Shown here one piece after another: positions 1 to 7,398 of a stretch of DNA of 30,425 bases; position 1 is the stretch's first letter; each line of letters opens with the position of its first letter. The translations under genes were made by a program, and so were the position numbers. Origin of the DNA: an uncultured Eubacteriales bacterium (GTDB taxonomy: Bacteria; Bacillota_I; Bacilli_A; RF39; UBA660); the NCBI GenBank assembly GCA_905188025.1, contig CAJJKI010000015.1, positions 1 to 30,425 on the forward strand. Direction: 5' to 3'. The notes beneath the pieces are model-generated. The model searched no databases. It was given only the letters and a program-made list of their open reading frames with translations, and had not been told where the DNA came from.

Positions 1-39
1 CAATACTAAAATTATCTTTTTATTCTTATCATTATCCAT
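1..39 (-). CDS. 5' end of an unidentified protein (partial, runs off the window)
   Basis: Thirteen codons are visible, reading MDNDKNKKIILVL: a charged start running into a hydrophobic stretch, as in a membrane or secreted protein. A good ribosome site (GGAGGT at 47-52) lies 7 bases upstream of the ATG at 37-39, which is the main support. The function cannot be told. Its leader region carries two copies of a palindrome (see 61-77 and 241-261). Confidence 0.55.
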   Translation of the reverse strand, partial: MDNDKNKKIILVL

Positions 40-60
40 AAGCTTTACCTCCAAAATGAC

Positions 61-77
61 ACTAAAGTATTCTACTT
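61..77. repeat. Palindromic repeat copy 1 (possible operator)
   Basis: This 17-base stretch is the exact reverse complement of 245-261. Each copy is itself a near-palindrome of the form TAAAGTA-N3-TACTTTA. It sits immediately upstream of the ribosome site of the gene starting at 39, a typical place for an operator or a leader stem. The binding factor is unknown; I do not match it to a known Bacilli box. Confidence 0.55.
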
Positions 78-193
78 AACTGTTATTTTTCTAAAAGAAA
101 ACATCCAATTTTTTCTTATTTTATAAGGTTTTGCATAGTTTTTATACTTTTAAAAAAATTCACAAAAAAATATACCTTTTTTCCGAAAAAGCA

Positions 194-222
194 TTGATAA
201 TTACTGGTGTTTATGATATCAT
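194..222 (+). promoter_or_regulatory. Possible promoter of a very short plus-strand RNA
   Basis: TTGATA (194-199) and TATCAT (217-222) are separated by 17 bases. Transcription would begin near 229 and stop at the hairpin at 235-267, giving an RNA of only about 45 bases. No gene follows. The -10 match is moderate. Confidence 0.3.
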
Positions 223-234
223 TTAATTATAGTA

Positions 235-275
235 AATGGTATTAAAGTAGAATACTTTAGTACCATTTTTTTATT
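235..275 (+). terminator. Strong hairpin followed by a T-run
   Basis: Bases 235-249 pair with 253-267 (15 pairs, one of them G-T) around a GAA loop, and a run of T follows. This is a textbook intrinsic terminator on the plus strand, but no plus-strand gene lies upstream in the window. Confidence 0.6.
241..261. repeat. Palindromic repeat copy 2 (possible operator)
   Basis: This copy reads TTAAAGTA-GAA-TACTTTA and pairs perfectly over 17 bases (245-261) with 61-77. It also forms the upper part of the terminator-like hairpin at 235-267. The 8-base motif AGAATACT or its complement recurs at 67-74, 249-256, 291-298 and 315-322. Confidence 0.5.
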
Positions 276-277
276 TT

Positions 278-323
278 TAAACAAAGAAAAAGAATACTAA
301 AAGTATTCATTCTTAGTATTCTT
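278..323 (-). terminator. Terminator of the RNase J-like gene
   Basis: On the minus strand AAGAATACT (323-315) pairs with AGTATTCTT (298-290), followed by a T-rich run. The stem overlaps the stop codon. An alternative shorter stem uses 302-308. Confidence 0.6.
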
Positions 324-1968
324 ATATTTCTTGAATAACTGTAATAATCATAGGTTTATTACCAGTCTCATTAGATAAATATTTAGATAATTCTTCTCTA
401 ATCATATTCTTAACTTTACTATAATCTAAATATCCATTATGCACATTACCTCTAATTATACCAGTACATATCTCTTTAATATGATCTATAATATCTTGAC
501 TATCTTTTACATATATAAATCCTCTAGTAAGTATTTCCGGACCAGCTAATATTTGTTTACCATGTTTCTCTAAAGTAGCACTAATAATTATTATACCATT
601 CTCAGATAACATTTCTCTATCTTTTAATACTAACTCTCCTATATCATTAGAAGAATCTCCATCAATAGAAATAACACCCGTATGAACATTCTTAAAGTTC
701 TCTACTAACTTACCCCTCTCAAATGTTACAACATTACCATTCTCTTTCAATATAATATTCTCTTTAGGAATACCTACTTGATAAGCTAAATCTCCATTAG
801 CTACTTGTTCAGAATATTCTCCCTTTATAGGAAAATAATATCTAGGATTCATTAAATCTATCATTTGCATTAAATCTTCTGAAGAAGCATGATAAGATAA
901 ATTCTTCTTAGGATTTAATGTAATAGCAGTAGCTCCACTCATAGCTATCTTATCAAGAAGTCCATAGAAAGTCTTTTCTCTACCTTCATATATTGGAGTA
1001 GCTAAAAATACTGTATCATTCTTATTAATCTTAATAAATTTATCATATCCATCTAATATCTTAATCATATTAACATAAGGTTTCTCTCTCTCATTAGAAT
1101 TAAGTATTACTACATTCTTATCATTAATATTAGATAAATCTCCTATAAACTTACTATCTATATGTAAATAATTATTATCTATAGAATATCTAATAATATT
1201 TTGTAATCTTTTTCCCATTACTACTATTTTTCTATCAGTCTTTGATACTTCATTAAATAATTCTTGTATTCTATATAAATGGGAATTAAGTACATTAAAT
1301 ATTATTCTACCTTTATATTTAGTAAGTGTTTCATTAATTATTCCTTGTATTCTATGATTAGGAGAAGTATATCCACTATTCATAGCATATAATGATTCAG
1401 TCATTAAACATAATACATTTTGTCTTCCTACATAAGCAAGTCTTCCTAAATCAGTTTTATATGGTCCTCTCATTGTAGAATCAAATACAAAGTCAGATGC
1501 ATAGAATATTACTCCATCAGGAGTATATACTGCATATCCATAATTATCCGGTATTGAATGTGATAAACTAATTGGAGTAATTCTAACATTACCAAAATCA
1601 ATTATTTTATTTTCTTTTACTTCTATAATATTATCTATATTCTTTTTATAAGATAAAAGTTCTTCTCTTACTATATTACAAGTAAATTTAGATCCATATA
1701 TTTTAACATTATCTAATATATCTATTATATCAGTAATAGCACCTACATTCTCATCATGCCCATGTGTTAAAAACAACCCTTTAATTCTTTCTTTATTTTC
1801 TTTTAAATAATCTATATTAGGAATTATATAATCTACTCCTAATGTATGCTCATCAGCATATTGTAGCCCCGCTTCAAAAACAAATATATCATTATCTACT
1901 TCGATAACATACATATTCTTTCCATTCTCATTTAGTCCTCCAAGACTAAATATATTAATCTTACTCAT
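322..1968 (-). CDS. rnjB: RNase J-family protein with degenerate active site (RNase J2-like)
   Basis: This 548-residue protein is a metallo-beta-lactamase/beta-CASP protein of full RNase J length. It shows the N-terminal FEAGL strand, SHSIPD (H137), ASDF (D159), the beta-CASP region, HASSEDL (H360) and a C-terminal domain. The family normally acts in mRNA decay and 5' processing. The first metal motif, normally HGHEDH, is HGHDENVG here (69-76), so the Asp-His pair is Glu-Asn. The later PxHGEY motif is PIKGEY, with Lys382 in place of His. Such losses are typical of J2 paralogues, which in Bacillus have weak activity and act as partners of J1. I infer a structural or regulatory partner of a J1 encoded elsewhere. 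The start has AAGGAGAG two bases upstream. The J2 assignment rather than J1 rests on these substitutions. Confidence 0.82.
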   Translation of the reverse strand: MSKINIFSLGGLNENGKNMYVIEVDNDIFVFEAGLQYADEHTLGVDYIIPNIDYLKENKERIKGLFLTHGHDENVGAITDIIDILDNVKIYGSKFTCNIVREELLSYKKNIDNIIEVKENKIIDFGNVRITPISLSHSIPDNYGYAVYTPDGVIFYASDFVFDSTMRGPYKTDLGRLAYVGRQNVLCLMTESLYAMNSGYTSPNHRIQGIINETLTKYKGRIIFNVLNSHLYRIQELFNEVSKTDRKIVVMGKRLQNIIRYSIDNNYLHIDSKFIGDLSNINDKNVVILNSNEREKPYVNMIKILDGYDKFIKINKNDTVFLATPIYEGREKTFYGLLDKIAMSGATAITLNPKKNLSYHASSEDLMQMIDLMNPRYYFPIKGEYSEQVANGDLAYQVGIPKENIILKENGNVVTFERGKLVENFKNVHTGVISIDGDSSNDIGELVLKDREMLSENGIIIISATLEKHGKQILAGPEILTRGFIYVKDSQDIIDHIKEICTGIIRGNVHNGYLDYSKVKNMIREELSKYLSNETGNKPMIITVIQEI

Positions 1969-2009
1969 TTCTCTCCTTTCATTTCTTAATAAAGTATAAA
2001 GACTAGTAA

Positions 2010-2038
2010 ATTATATCAAAAAAGAGTGTTCTTGTCAA
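2010..2038 (-). promoter_or_regulatory. Consensus promoter of the RNase J-like gene
   Basis: On the minus strand a perfect TTGACA (2038-2033) and a perfect TATAAT (2015-2010) stand 17 bases apart. The -35 box contains the TGA stop codon of the upstream gene (2035-2037), and the spacer lies within that gene's terminator hairpin. Confidence 0.85.
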
Positions 2039-2044
2039 ACACCC
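2018..2044 (-). terminator. Terminator of the 693-residue protein gene
   Basis: GGGTGTT (2044-2038) pairs with AACACTC (2030-2024) with one G-T pair and a 7-base loop, followed by six T on the minus strand. It overlaps the stop codon and the next promoter. Confidence 0.65.
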
Positions 2045-4116
2045 TTCTCATATTGTTTCTTCTTCTTTTTAATCAATACCTTATTCCTATCAACAGTCTT
2101 TTCTCTCACAGTTTCTCCTAACAATTCAATAAACTTATAAAATATTTGATATCTATCTTGATATCTATCATTTTTAGAACATTCGTGAAATACTCTATTA
2201 ATTATATCCGCTATAGGAATACATATATCATTACCTTTCTTATCTCTAAGAATGATATTTCCAATCATATGAAAGTCTACACTTTCAAACGGATCATATA
2301 TCATTTTAGCAAATTTTATCAAACTTTCCGGATAATTCTTATAACCATATTCTTGATAATTAATTATTTGTCTAAATAATGGCGATTCTTCATAATTATC
2401 AAGAATCAATGCTATAAAAGTATATAAACCACGTCTAATAGTAGTTCGACCTGATAGCTCATTTGAAAAAGTATTTATTGAAAAGTTACACACCGAAGAA
2501 GGAATTTCTATCGTCCAAATATTCAAAGGAGCATCAAAAATCAATTTAATTTCTTTAGTTCCTTCTTGAAATACTACTTTTGATATAAATAATGGTTTTT
2601 TATCACGAGTAGATTCTAAATCAATACCTGTACTTAACCTAACATTAAATTTTTCTAACGTCTTAGGCATTATTATATTCATATTTTTTGTTCTAACATT
2701 ATAAAGAGATATTGTACTTTGATAAGAATTTATCTTTATTGGCATACGTTGTTCTTTACTAATAAAGCCTATATGACAATCATCAATTGACACAATTCCT
2801 TCAGGAATCACATAATTTTCTTTATCATCATTAACTATCAAAGCATATATTTGACCCAACAAATTAAATTCCTTTTCATCAGATTCATAAGGCACCTCTA
2901 TTAAGCCTCTGTTAACCATCGTAAGAAAAGATTTTAATGGAACTTTCTTATCAATGAGGATTCCTGTAATATTGATAACAATATCTTTAATTTCACTAAG
3001 ATACTTCATATTATCAAAATAATCTACAAGTCCATTCTCTTTATCTAACGAAAATAACATTCTTATATTATATTCATTCCATAAATCATAAGTTCCATTT
3101 TCACGTTTTAAATATTCATTAATAAAATTAATTAATCTTGTATATTTAATTACTGATGTCCTATTTTTATACTCTCTCAAAAAAGCATTATTCCCATATT
3201 GTAAATCATTAATTTTACTCATTATAACCTTTTCATACATTTTCTTTTCAACGATAAACATTCTATTTATATAATAAGCCATATCTTTTGTATTATCATT
3301 AACTATCATAGTAAGTTTCTTTTGATATAACTTATACATTTCCTCATCGTTAATTAAATTTCTACCAAATAAATAAAATAATAAATATCTTTTCTCTATT
3401 CTCTCAAACTTAGCATCATATTTATCACTATCTTCAACTAATTCCATCTCTTTTTTTAACTCATTAACTTCTTTTTTATGATGATATATATATTTTTCTA
3501 AATATATTTCTTTCATTGCTAATGTTTCATAATTTGCTATATTATTATCACATAACTCTTGAATATATTTATTTCTATCTATATTCATTCCTTCATTTTC
3601 TTCTTCTATATAATTCCATAACTCATTATTACTAAGTGCTTTAATTTCTCTATCTAAAGCCCCTAATAAGTTTCTTATATTTACTAAAGATATTTGTATT
3701 GTACTAATAGCATTAACAATAATATCTCTTTTTCTTCTAGATAAAATTATCTTTTCATTTCTTATTTCATCTAATGCTACTAATCTAACTACTAATGTAT
3801 TATATATCTCTTTAATTTCTTCTTGATATATTTCTAATTTTTTAATACTCTTCTCTTTATCACTTACATAATCTAAATTATTAAGTACTAGTTCAGTATA
3901 CATTACTACTTCATCATGTATCTTTTCAATATCAAGTTCTCTACTAAGATTAATTCTATTTTTAAGTAATTCTTCATACTTTTCTTTTATTTGATCTAAT
4001 AATGCAGTATCAACTAAACTATCTCTTTTAGGTATAGGAAAAATATTACTCATATCTACTAAACCAATAGGAGTATCTTTTTTTATTATCTTTTTAAAAT
4101 AATCTAATATCCCCAT
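2035..4116 (-). CDS. Large protein of unknown function, helical N-terminal half
   Basis: I do not recognise this 693-residue protein. It has no signal peptide or membrane segment, so it is probably cytoplasmic. Residues about 25-300 are highly charged and helix-prone, rich in Glu, Lys, Ile and Leu, with coiled-coil-like stretches. From about residue 415 onward it turns to short beta-type units such as VIPEGIVSIDD, KVVFQEGTKEI and TIEIPSSVCNFSI. These faintly recall BspA-type leucine-rich repeats (LRR_5), but they are few and irregular. The C-terminus is basic (IKKKKKQYEKG). It is transcribed alone from a good promoter (4144-4172) and ends at a terminator. The ribosome site is weak (GTGGGA). 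It lies directly upstream of the RNase J-like gene, with no overlap that would prove a shared role. Confidence 0.8.
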   Translation of the reverse strand: MGILDYFKKIIKKDTPIGLVDMSNIFPIPKRDSLVDTALLDQIKEKYEELLKNRINLSRELDIEKIHDEVVMYTELVLNNLDYVSDKEKSIKKLEIYQEEIKEIYNTLVVRLVALDEIRNEKIILSRRKRDIIVNAISTIQISLVNIRNLLGALDREIKALSNNELWNYIEEENEGMNIDRNKYIQELCDNNIANYETLAMKEIYLEKYIYHHKKEVNELKKEMELVEDSDKYDAKFERIEKRYLLFYLFGRNLINDEEMYKLYQKKLTMIVNDNTKDMAYYINRMFIVEKKMYEKVIMSKINDLQYGNNAFLREYKNRTSVIKYTRLINFINEYLKRENGTYDLWNEYNIRMLFSLDKENGLVDYFDNMKYLSEIKDIVINITGILIDKKVPLKSFLTMVNRGLIEVPYESDEKEFNLLGQIYALIVNDDKENYVIPEGIVSIDDCHIGFISKEQRMPIKINSYQSTISLYNVRTKNMNIIMPKTLEKFNVRLSTGIDLESTRDKKPLFISKVVFQEGTKEIKLIFDAPLNIWTIEIPSSVCNFSINTFSNELSGRTTIRRGLYTFIALILDNYEESPLFRQIINYQEYGYKNYPESLIKFAKMIYDPFESVDFHMIGNIILRDKKGNDICIPIADIINRVFHECSKNDRYQDRYQIFYKFIELLGETVREKTVDRNKVLIKKKKKQYEKGV

Positions 4117-4143
4117 ATTTTTCCCACGCTTTCATAGTTGTAT

Positions 4144-4172
4144 ATAGTAACATACTTTATCAATGAAATCAA
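4144..4172 (-). promoter_or_regulatory. Promoter of the 693-residue protein gene
   Basis: On the minus strand TTGATT (4172-4167) and TACTAT (4149-4144) are 17 bases apart, about 30 bases before the ATG. Confidence 0.6.
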
Positions 4173-4190
4173 GCTTAGCCAAAAATAAAA

Positions 4191-4234
4191 AAATCTATAG
4201 AACGAATTTTTAGCATTTTTCAGTTTATAGATTT
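4191..4234 (-). terminator. Second hairpin with T-run after the tetR pair
   Basis: On the minus strand AAATCTATA (4234-4226) pairs with TATAGATTT (4199-4191) across a 26-base loop and runs into a T-tract. It lies behind the first terminator, so it may be a backup terminator for the small gene ending at 4271. Confidence 0.45.
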
Positions 4235-4239
4235 ATAAA

Positions 4240-4267
4240 AAAGAAAGCCCCTCACCAAGCCTTCTTT
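4240..4267 (-). terminator. Terminator of the tetR pair
   Basis: On the minus strand AAAGAAGGC (4267-4259) pairs with GCTTTCTTT (4248-4240) with one G-T pair, followed by T. It lies three bases beyond the stop codon of the small gene. Confidence 0.65.
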
Positions 4268-4270
4268 CAT

Positions 4271-4546
4271 CTATCTTCTCTTATTACCTTTACTAATATC
4301 ACTATTATCTATATTATAAGATCTTAATTCATGTAACTGTTTAATTAACCCAATACTATAATTATATACTTCTAGTACATAACAATTATTACTCTGATAT
4401 GCCTTAATAGTATCATTAATATTGTCTCTTACACTTACATATACCGGAAATACTTTATTATCTAACATACTCTTAATAATTAATAAATGAGTATATCCCT
4501 TATCTATTCCCTCTATATAACTATCCATTATCTCCATCTTATCCAT
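4271..4546 (-). CDS. Small protein of unknown function, downstream of tetR
   Basis: This 91-residue soluble protein is not recognised. It has no membrane segment, signal peptide or Cys cluster; it carries one Cys within SNNCYVLEVYNYSIGL. Alternating strands and helices suggest a small globular alpha/beta fold. A good ribosome site (AGGTGAT, 6 bases before the ATG) supports translation. It follows the TetR gene by 17 bases and is surely co-transcribed, so it may be linked to the same regulatory unit, but nothing in it shows how. Confidence 0.7.
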   Translation of the reverse strand: MDKMEIMDSYIEGIDKGYTHLLIIKSMLDNKVFPVYVSVRDNINDTIKAYQSNNCYVLEVYNYSIGLIKQLHELRSYNIDNSDISKGNKRR

Positions 4547-4563
4547 CTATATCACCTACCATT

Positions 4564-5151
4564 CTATCCATTAATCTTCTCAAATAAATTCTCTGGAATA
4601 AGTATCTTTATATATTTAATAATCTCATCCTTAGTATACTTATGATTATTATTTAAAAACTCTATCCCTACATTAAATATAGCTCCTAAATAAAATTTAA
4701 CTATTACGTCTACTGGTATCTTCTTATTCGTATATTCATCAAATTCTTCTATATGTTTGTTTATATCATCATTCATTACATCATATACTATATCCATCGT
4801 AATACTATTCTTATTATTTACAACTACTGATTTATATATATCTTTATTCTCTTCTATATGATCAATAAATATTGATATCATTTCTATATAATAATCTCTT
4901 ACACTATTAACTTCTTTATTCTTACTAAGTTCTATCGCTAAAGTATTCTTAATATCTTTAACAAACTCTTGAAGTAAATCATATTTATCTTGATAATGAC
5001 TATAAAATGTTGATCTATTAACAAGTGCTCTATTACATATATCAGATACTTTTATCTCTTCAAAAGGCATCTCCTTCATAAGTTCTACTAGTGTTGTATA
5101 TAATAGTTTCTTTGTCTTAACTATTCTTAAATCTTCTTTTTTGTTATCCAC
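4564..5151 (-). CDS. TetR/AcrR-family transcriptional regulator
   Basis: The protein has about 195 residues. The N-terminal helix-turn-helix is clear: FEEIKVSDICNRALVNRSTF, followed by YSHYQDKYDLL, the usual TetR DNA-binding signature. The rest is a helical ligand/dimer domain of the size usual for the family. It is divergent from the MMPL transporter gene, so it most likely represses that operon and itself; the ligand is unknown. No ATG opens the frame. A TTG at 5169 sits about 10 bases after the expected transcription start, so I chose the GTG at 5151, which has a weak AGAAGAG ahead of it. The small gene at 4271-4546 follows in the same transcript. Confidence 0.85.
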   Translation of the reverse strand: MDNKKEDLRIVKTKKLLYTTLVELMKEMPFEEIKVSDICNRALVNRSTFYSHYQDKYDLLQEFVKDIKNTLAIELSKNKEVNSVRDYYIEMISIFIDHIEENKDIYKSVVVNNKNSITMDIVYDVMNDDINKHIEEFDEYTNKKIPVDVIVKFYLGAIFNVGIEFLNNNHKYTKDEIIKYIKILIPENLFEKING

Positions 5152-5185
5152 ACTAATCTCTTCTTTCAAATAAACAACTAACTAT

Positions 5186-5213
5186 ATTATAACCTAACTT
5201 TTTAAAAAGTAAA
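5186..5213 (-). promoter_or_regulatory. Promoter of tetR
   Basis: On the minus strand TTTACT (5213-5208) and a perfect TATAAT (5191-5186) are 16 bases apart, in the divergent region before the MMPL gene. Confidence 0.6.
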
Positions 5214-5233
5214 CAAAAATATCCATATTATCG

Positions 5234-5268
5234 TACATTTTCCTACATTTGTCTATTATTATACATTT
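5234..5268. repeat. Three direct TACATTT repeats in the tetR-MMPL divergent region
   Basis: TACATTT occurs at 5234-5240, 5244-5250 and 5262-5268, spaced 10 and 18 bases apart. This is where the TetR operator and the MMPL promoter should lie (a weak -10, TATACA, is at 5260-5265). Unlike a normal TetR site it is not clearly palindromic, so its role is open. Confidence 0.4.
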
Positions 5269-5336
5269 TGTCTTTTTTGTTGGTGGAATATTTTTCTATT
5301 TGTAATAAAATGTTTAAGGAACGGAGGAAAATATAT

Positions 5337-7397
5337 ATGAAAAAATTTGGTGAATTTGTTTGTAAAAATAAAATTACTATCTTAATCATCACTGGTATCT
5401 GTCTTCTTTTATCTTTGGTAGGTATTTATAAAACTAAGATAAATTATGATATTTTAGTATATCTACCTAAAGATATTGAAACTGTTATTGGTGAAAACAT
5501 TCTAACTGAAGATTTCAATATGGGTTCTTTCTCTATAATCACTACTAATGATATGTCCCCAAAAGAAATCTTAAGTTTAGAAGAAGAAATCAAAAAAATA
5601 TCTGGAGTCGGTAAAGTAATGAGTTTATATGATGCTATTGGTTCTTATATTCCTAAAGAATATCTTCCTAGTGATCTAACTAGTAAATTAAGTACTGATT
5701 CATCTGATATCTTATTTGTTACTTTTAATGATTCCACATCATCTTCGACAACACTAAATGCTGTCGAAGAAATAAGAAGCTTATCAGATAAAACTCTATC
5801 TGGTGGTATGAGCAGTATGGTCTTAGATACTATGAACTTATCAAATAAAGAGATTGCTATCTACGTAGTAATAGCTGTTACTCTATGTTTAATAGTTCTA
5901 GAATTATCTCTAGATTCATACTTAGTACCTATCCTATTATTAGGTAATATTGGTATATCACTAGTATTTAACTTAGGAACTAACGTCTTCCTAGGAGATA
6001 TCTCTTATATTACTAAAGCCTTAGTAGCTGTCCTTCAATTAGGAGTTACTACTGACTTCTCCATCTTCTTATATCATGCTTATGAAAAGAATAAAAAAGA
6101 AATGTCTAACATTAATGAAGCTATGGCTAAAAGCATCAAAGAAACCTTCACCTCAGTATCAGCCTCTTCTATCACAACCATTGCTGGCTTCCTAGTATTA
6201 TGTGCTATGCAATTAACCCTAGGAGCTAACTTAGGTATCGTCATGGGTAAAGGAGTTCTTATCGGTTTAATTTCCGTAATAACTATCTTCCCTAGCTTAT
6301 TACTAGTATTTGATAAACTAATAGATAAAACTAAACATAATAGTATCATTCCAGACTTTAGTAAATTAAATACTTTCATCATCAAGAATCACATTACAAT
6401 ATTTATTATCTTCTTAATCTTATTAGTTCCATCATACTTAGCATATAATCATGTTGATGTCTACTATAAAATGGATGAATCATTACCAAAATATCTAGAA
6501 AGTATTAAAGCTAATCAAGAATTAAAAGATAAATTCAACATAGTATCTCCTGAAATAATTATCTTAAATAAAGATACTAAAGAAGAAACTATTACTAACA
6601 TGGTCCATGATCTAAAAGAAGTTGAAGGAATAGATTTCATCTTATCTGAAAGTTCTCTCGAAGAGTCAGGAATAAGTACTGATATGTTGCCTTCTAGCTT
6701 ATCTTCTATCTTCTCTACTGATAAATATCAATTATTATTATTAAATTCTACTTATGATATAGCTACTGATGAACTAAACGATCAAATAACCACTGTTAAT
6801 AATATTATTAAATCATATGATAAAACAGCTATCTTAGCAGGAGAAGGCCCTCTAATGAAAGATTTGATAACTACTAGTGATACTGACTTTGTAAATGTTA
6901 ACTCTCTATCACTAATATGTATTCTTATCATCATGTTAATAGCTTTAAAATCAATTAGTCTTCCAATCCTCTTAATTGGATCTATTGAATTTGCTATATT
7001 TATGAATATGGGTATCTCTTATTTTGGAGGAGTAACTCTTCCATTCATTGCCCCTATCGTATTAGGTACTATCCAACTAGGAGCTACTATTGACTATGCA
7101 ATTTTATTAACTACTAATTATCTATCACATAAAAAAGATTCTAAAGATAAATATGAAGCTATGCAAAAAGCTATGAATTATAGTGCCAGCTCTATCTTAG
7201 TAAGTAGCTTATGCTTCTTTGCAGCCACTATCGGAGTAGGCCTATATTCTAAAATAGATTTAGTAGGTTCCCTATGTACTCTTATATCTCGTGGAGCCTT
7301 AATAAGTATGTTTGTAGTAATCTTTATCTTACCATCTATCCTTCTAATATTTGATAAGTTAATAGAAAAAACTACATTTAAAAAGGAGAATGTTTAA
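5337..7397 (+). CDS. MMPL/RND-superfamily transporter
   Basis: The 686-residue membrane protein is built of two similar halves, each with one N-terminal membrane helix, an extracellular domain, and a five- to six-helix bundle. The paired signatures are GVTTDFSIFLYHAYEK in the first half and GATIDYAILLTTNYL in the second, the Asp-containing helix 4 of MMPL/RND transporters, which carry protons. Both halves end in FPSLLLVFDKLI or LPSILLIFDKLI. Substrates in this family are lipids, drugs or surface compounds; nothing here fixes which. I use the ATG at 5337 because GGAGG lies 9 bases upstream; the frame is open for 23 more codons upstream without a ribosome site. It is divergent from tetR and immediately followed by the secreted heptad-repeat gene, so the three form a unit. 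Confidence 0.9.
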   Translation: MKKFGEFVCKNKITILIITGICLLLSLVGIYKTKINYDILVYLPKDIETVIGENILTEDFNMGSFSIITTNDMSPKEILSLEEEIKKISGVGKVMSLYDAIGSYIPKEYLPSDLTSKLSTDSSDILFVTFNDSTSSSTTLNAVEEIRSLSDKTLSGGMSSMVLDTMNLSNKEIAIYVVIAVTLCLIVLELSLDSYLVPILLLGNIGISLVFNLGTNVFLGDISYITKALVAVLQLGVTTDFSIFLYHAYEKNKKEMSNINEAMAKSIKETFTSVSASSITTIAGFLVLCAMQLTLGANLGIVMGKGVLIGLISVITIFPSLLLVFDKLIDKTKHNSIIPDFSKLNTFIIKNHITIFIIFLILLVPSYLAYNHVDVYYKMDESLPKYLESIKANQELKDKFNIVSPEIIILNKDTKEETITNMVHDLKEVEGIDFILSESSLEESGISTDMLPSSLSSIFSTDKYQLLLLNSTYDIATDELNDQITTVNNIIKSYDKTAILAGEGPLMKDLITTSDTDFVNVNSLSLICILIIMLIALKSISLPILLIGSIEFAIFMNMGISYFGGVTLPFIAPIVLGTIQLGATIDYAILLTTNYLSHKKDSKDKYEAMQKAMNYSASSILVSSLCFFAATIGVGLYSKIDLVGSLCTLISRGALISMFVVIFILPSILLIFDKLIEKTTFKKENV

Positions 7398-7398
7398 T

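Larger units (their letters stand above)
40..321. other. Gene-free leader between a partial gene and the RNase J-like gene
   Basis: This 282-base region holds no credible ORF. It contains two copies of a palindrome (61-77, 241-261), a possible plus-strand promoter (194-222) leading into a strong hairpin with a T-run (235-275), and the terminator of the RNase J-like gene (278-323). A perfect minus-strand TATAAT lies at 226-231 but has no convincing -35. The middle part (80-190) is homopolymer-rich A/T sequence in which I see nothing further. Confidence 0.6.

Noticed and set aside
5268..5336. Upstream extension of the MMPL gene by 23 codons
   Set aside because: The start at 5268 has no ribosome site, while GGAGG stands 9 bases before the ATG at 5337 and the protein then starts with a normal MKKFGEF end.
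6080..6385. Open frames opposite the MMPL, heptad-repeat, arcA, arcC, lepA and miaB genes (such as 6080-6385, 13802-14080, 20584-21012)
   Set aside because: They are mirror frames of well-supported genes, lack ribosome sites and carry no recognisable domain.
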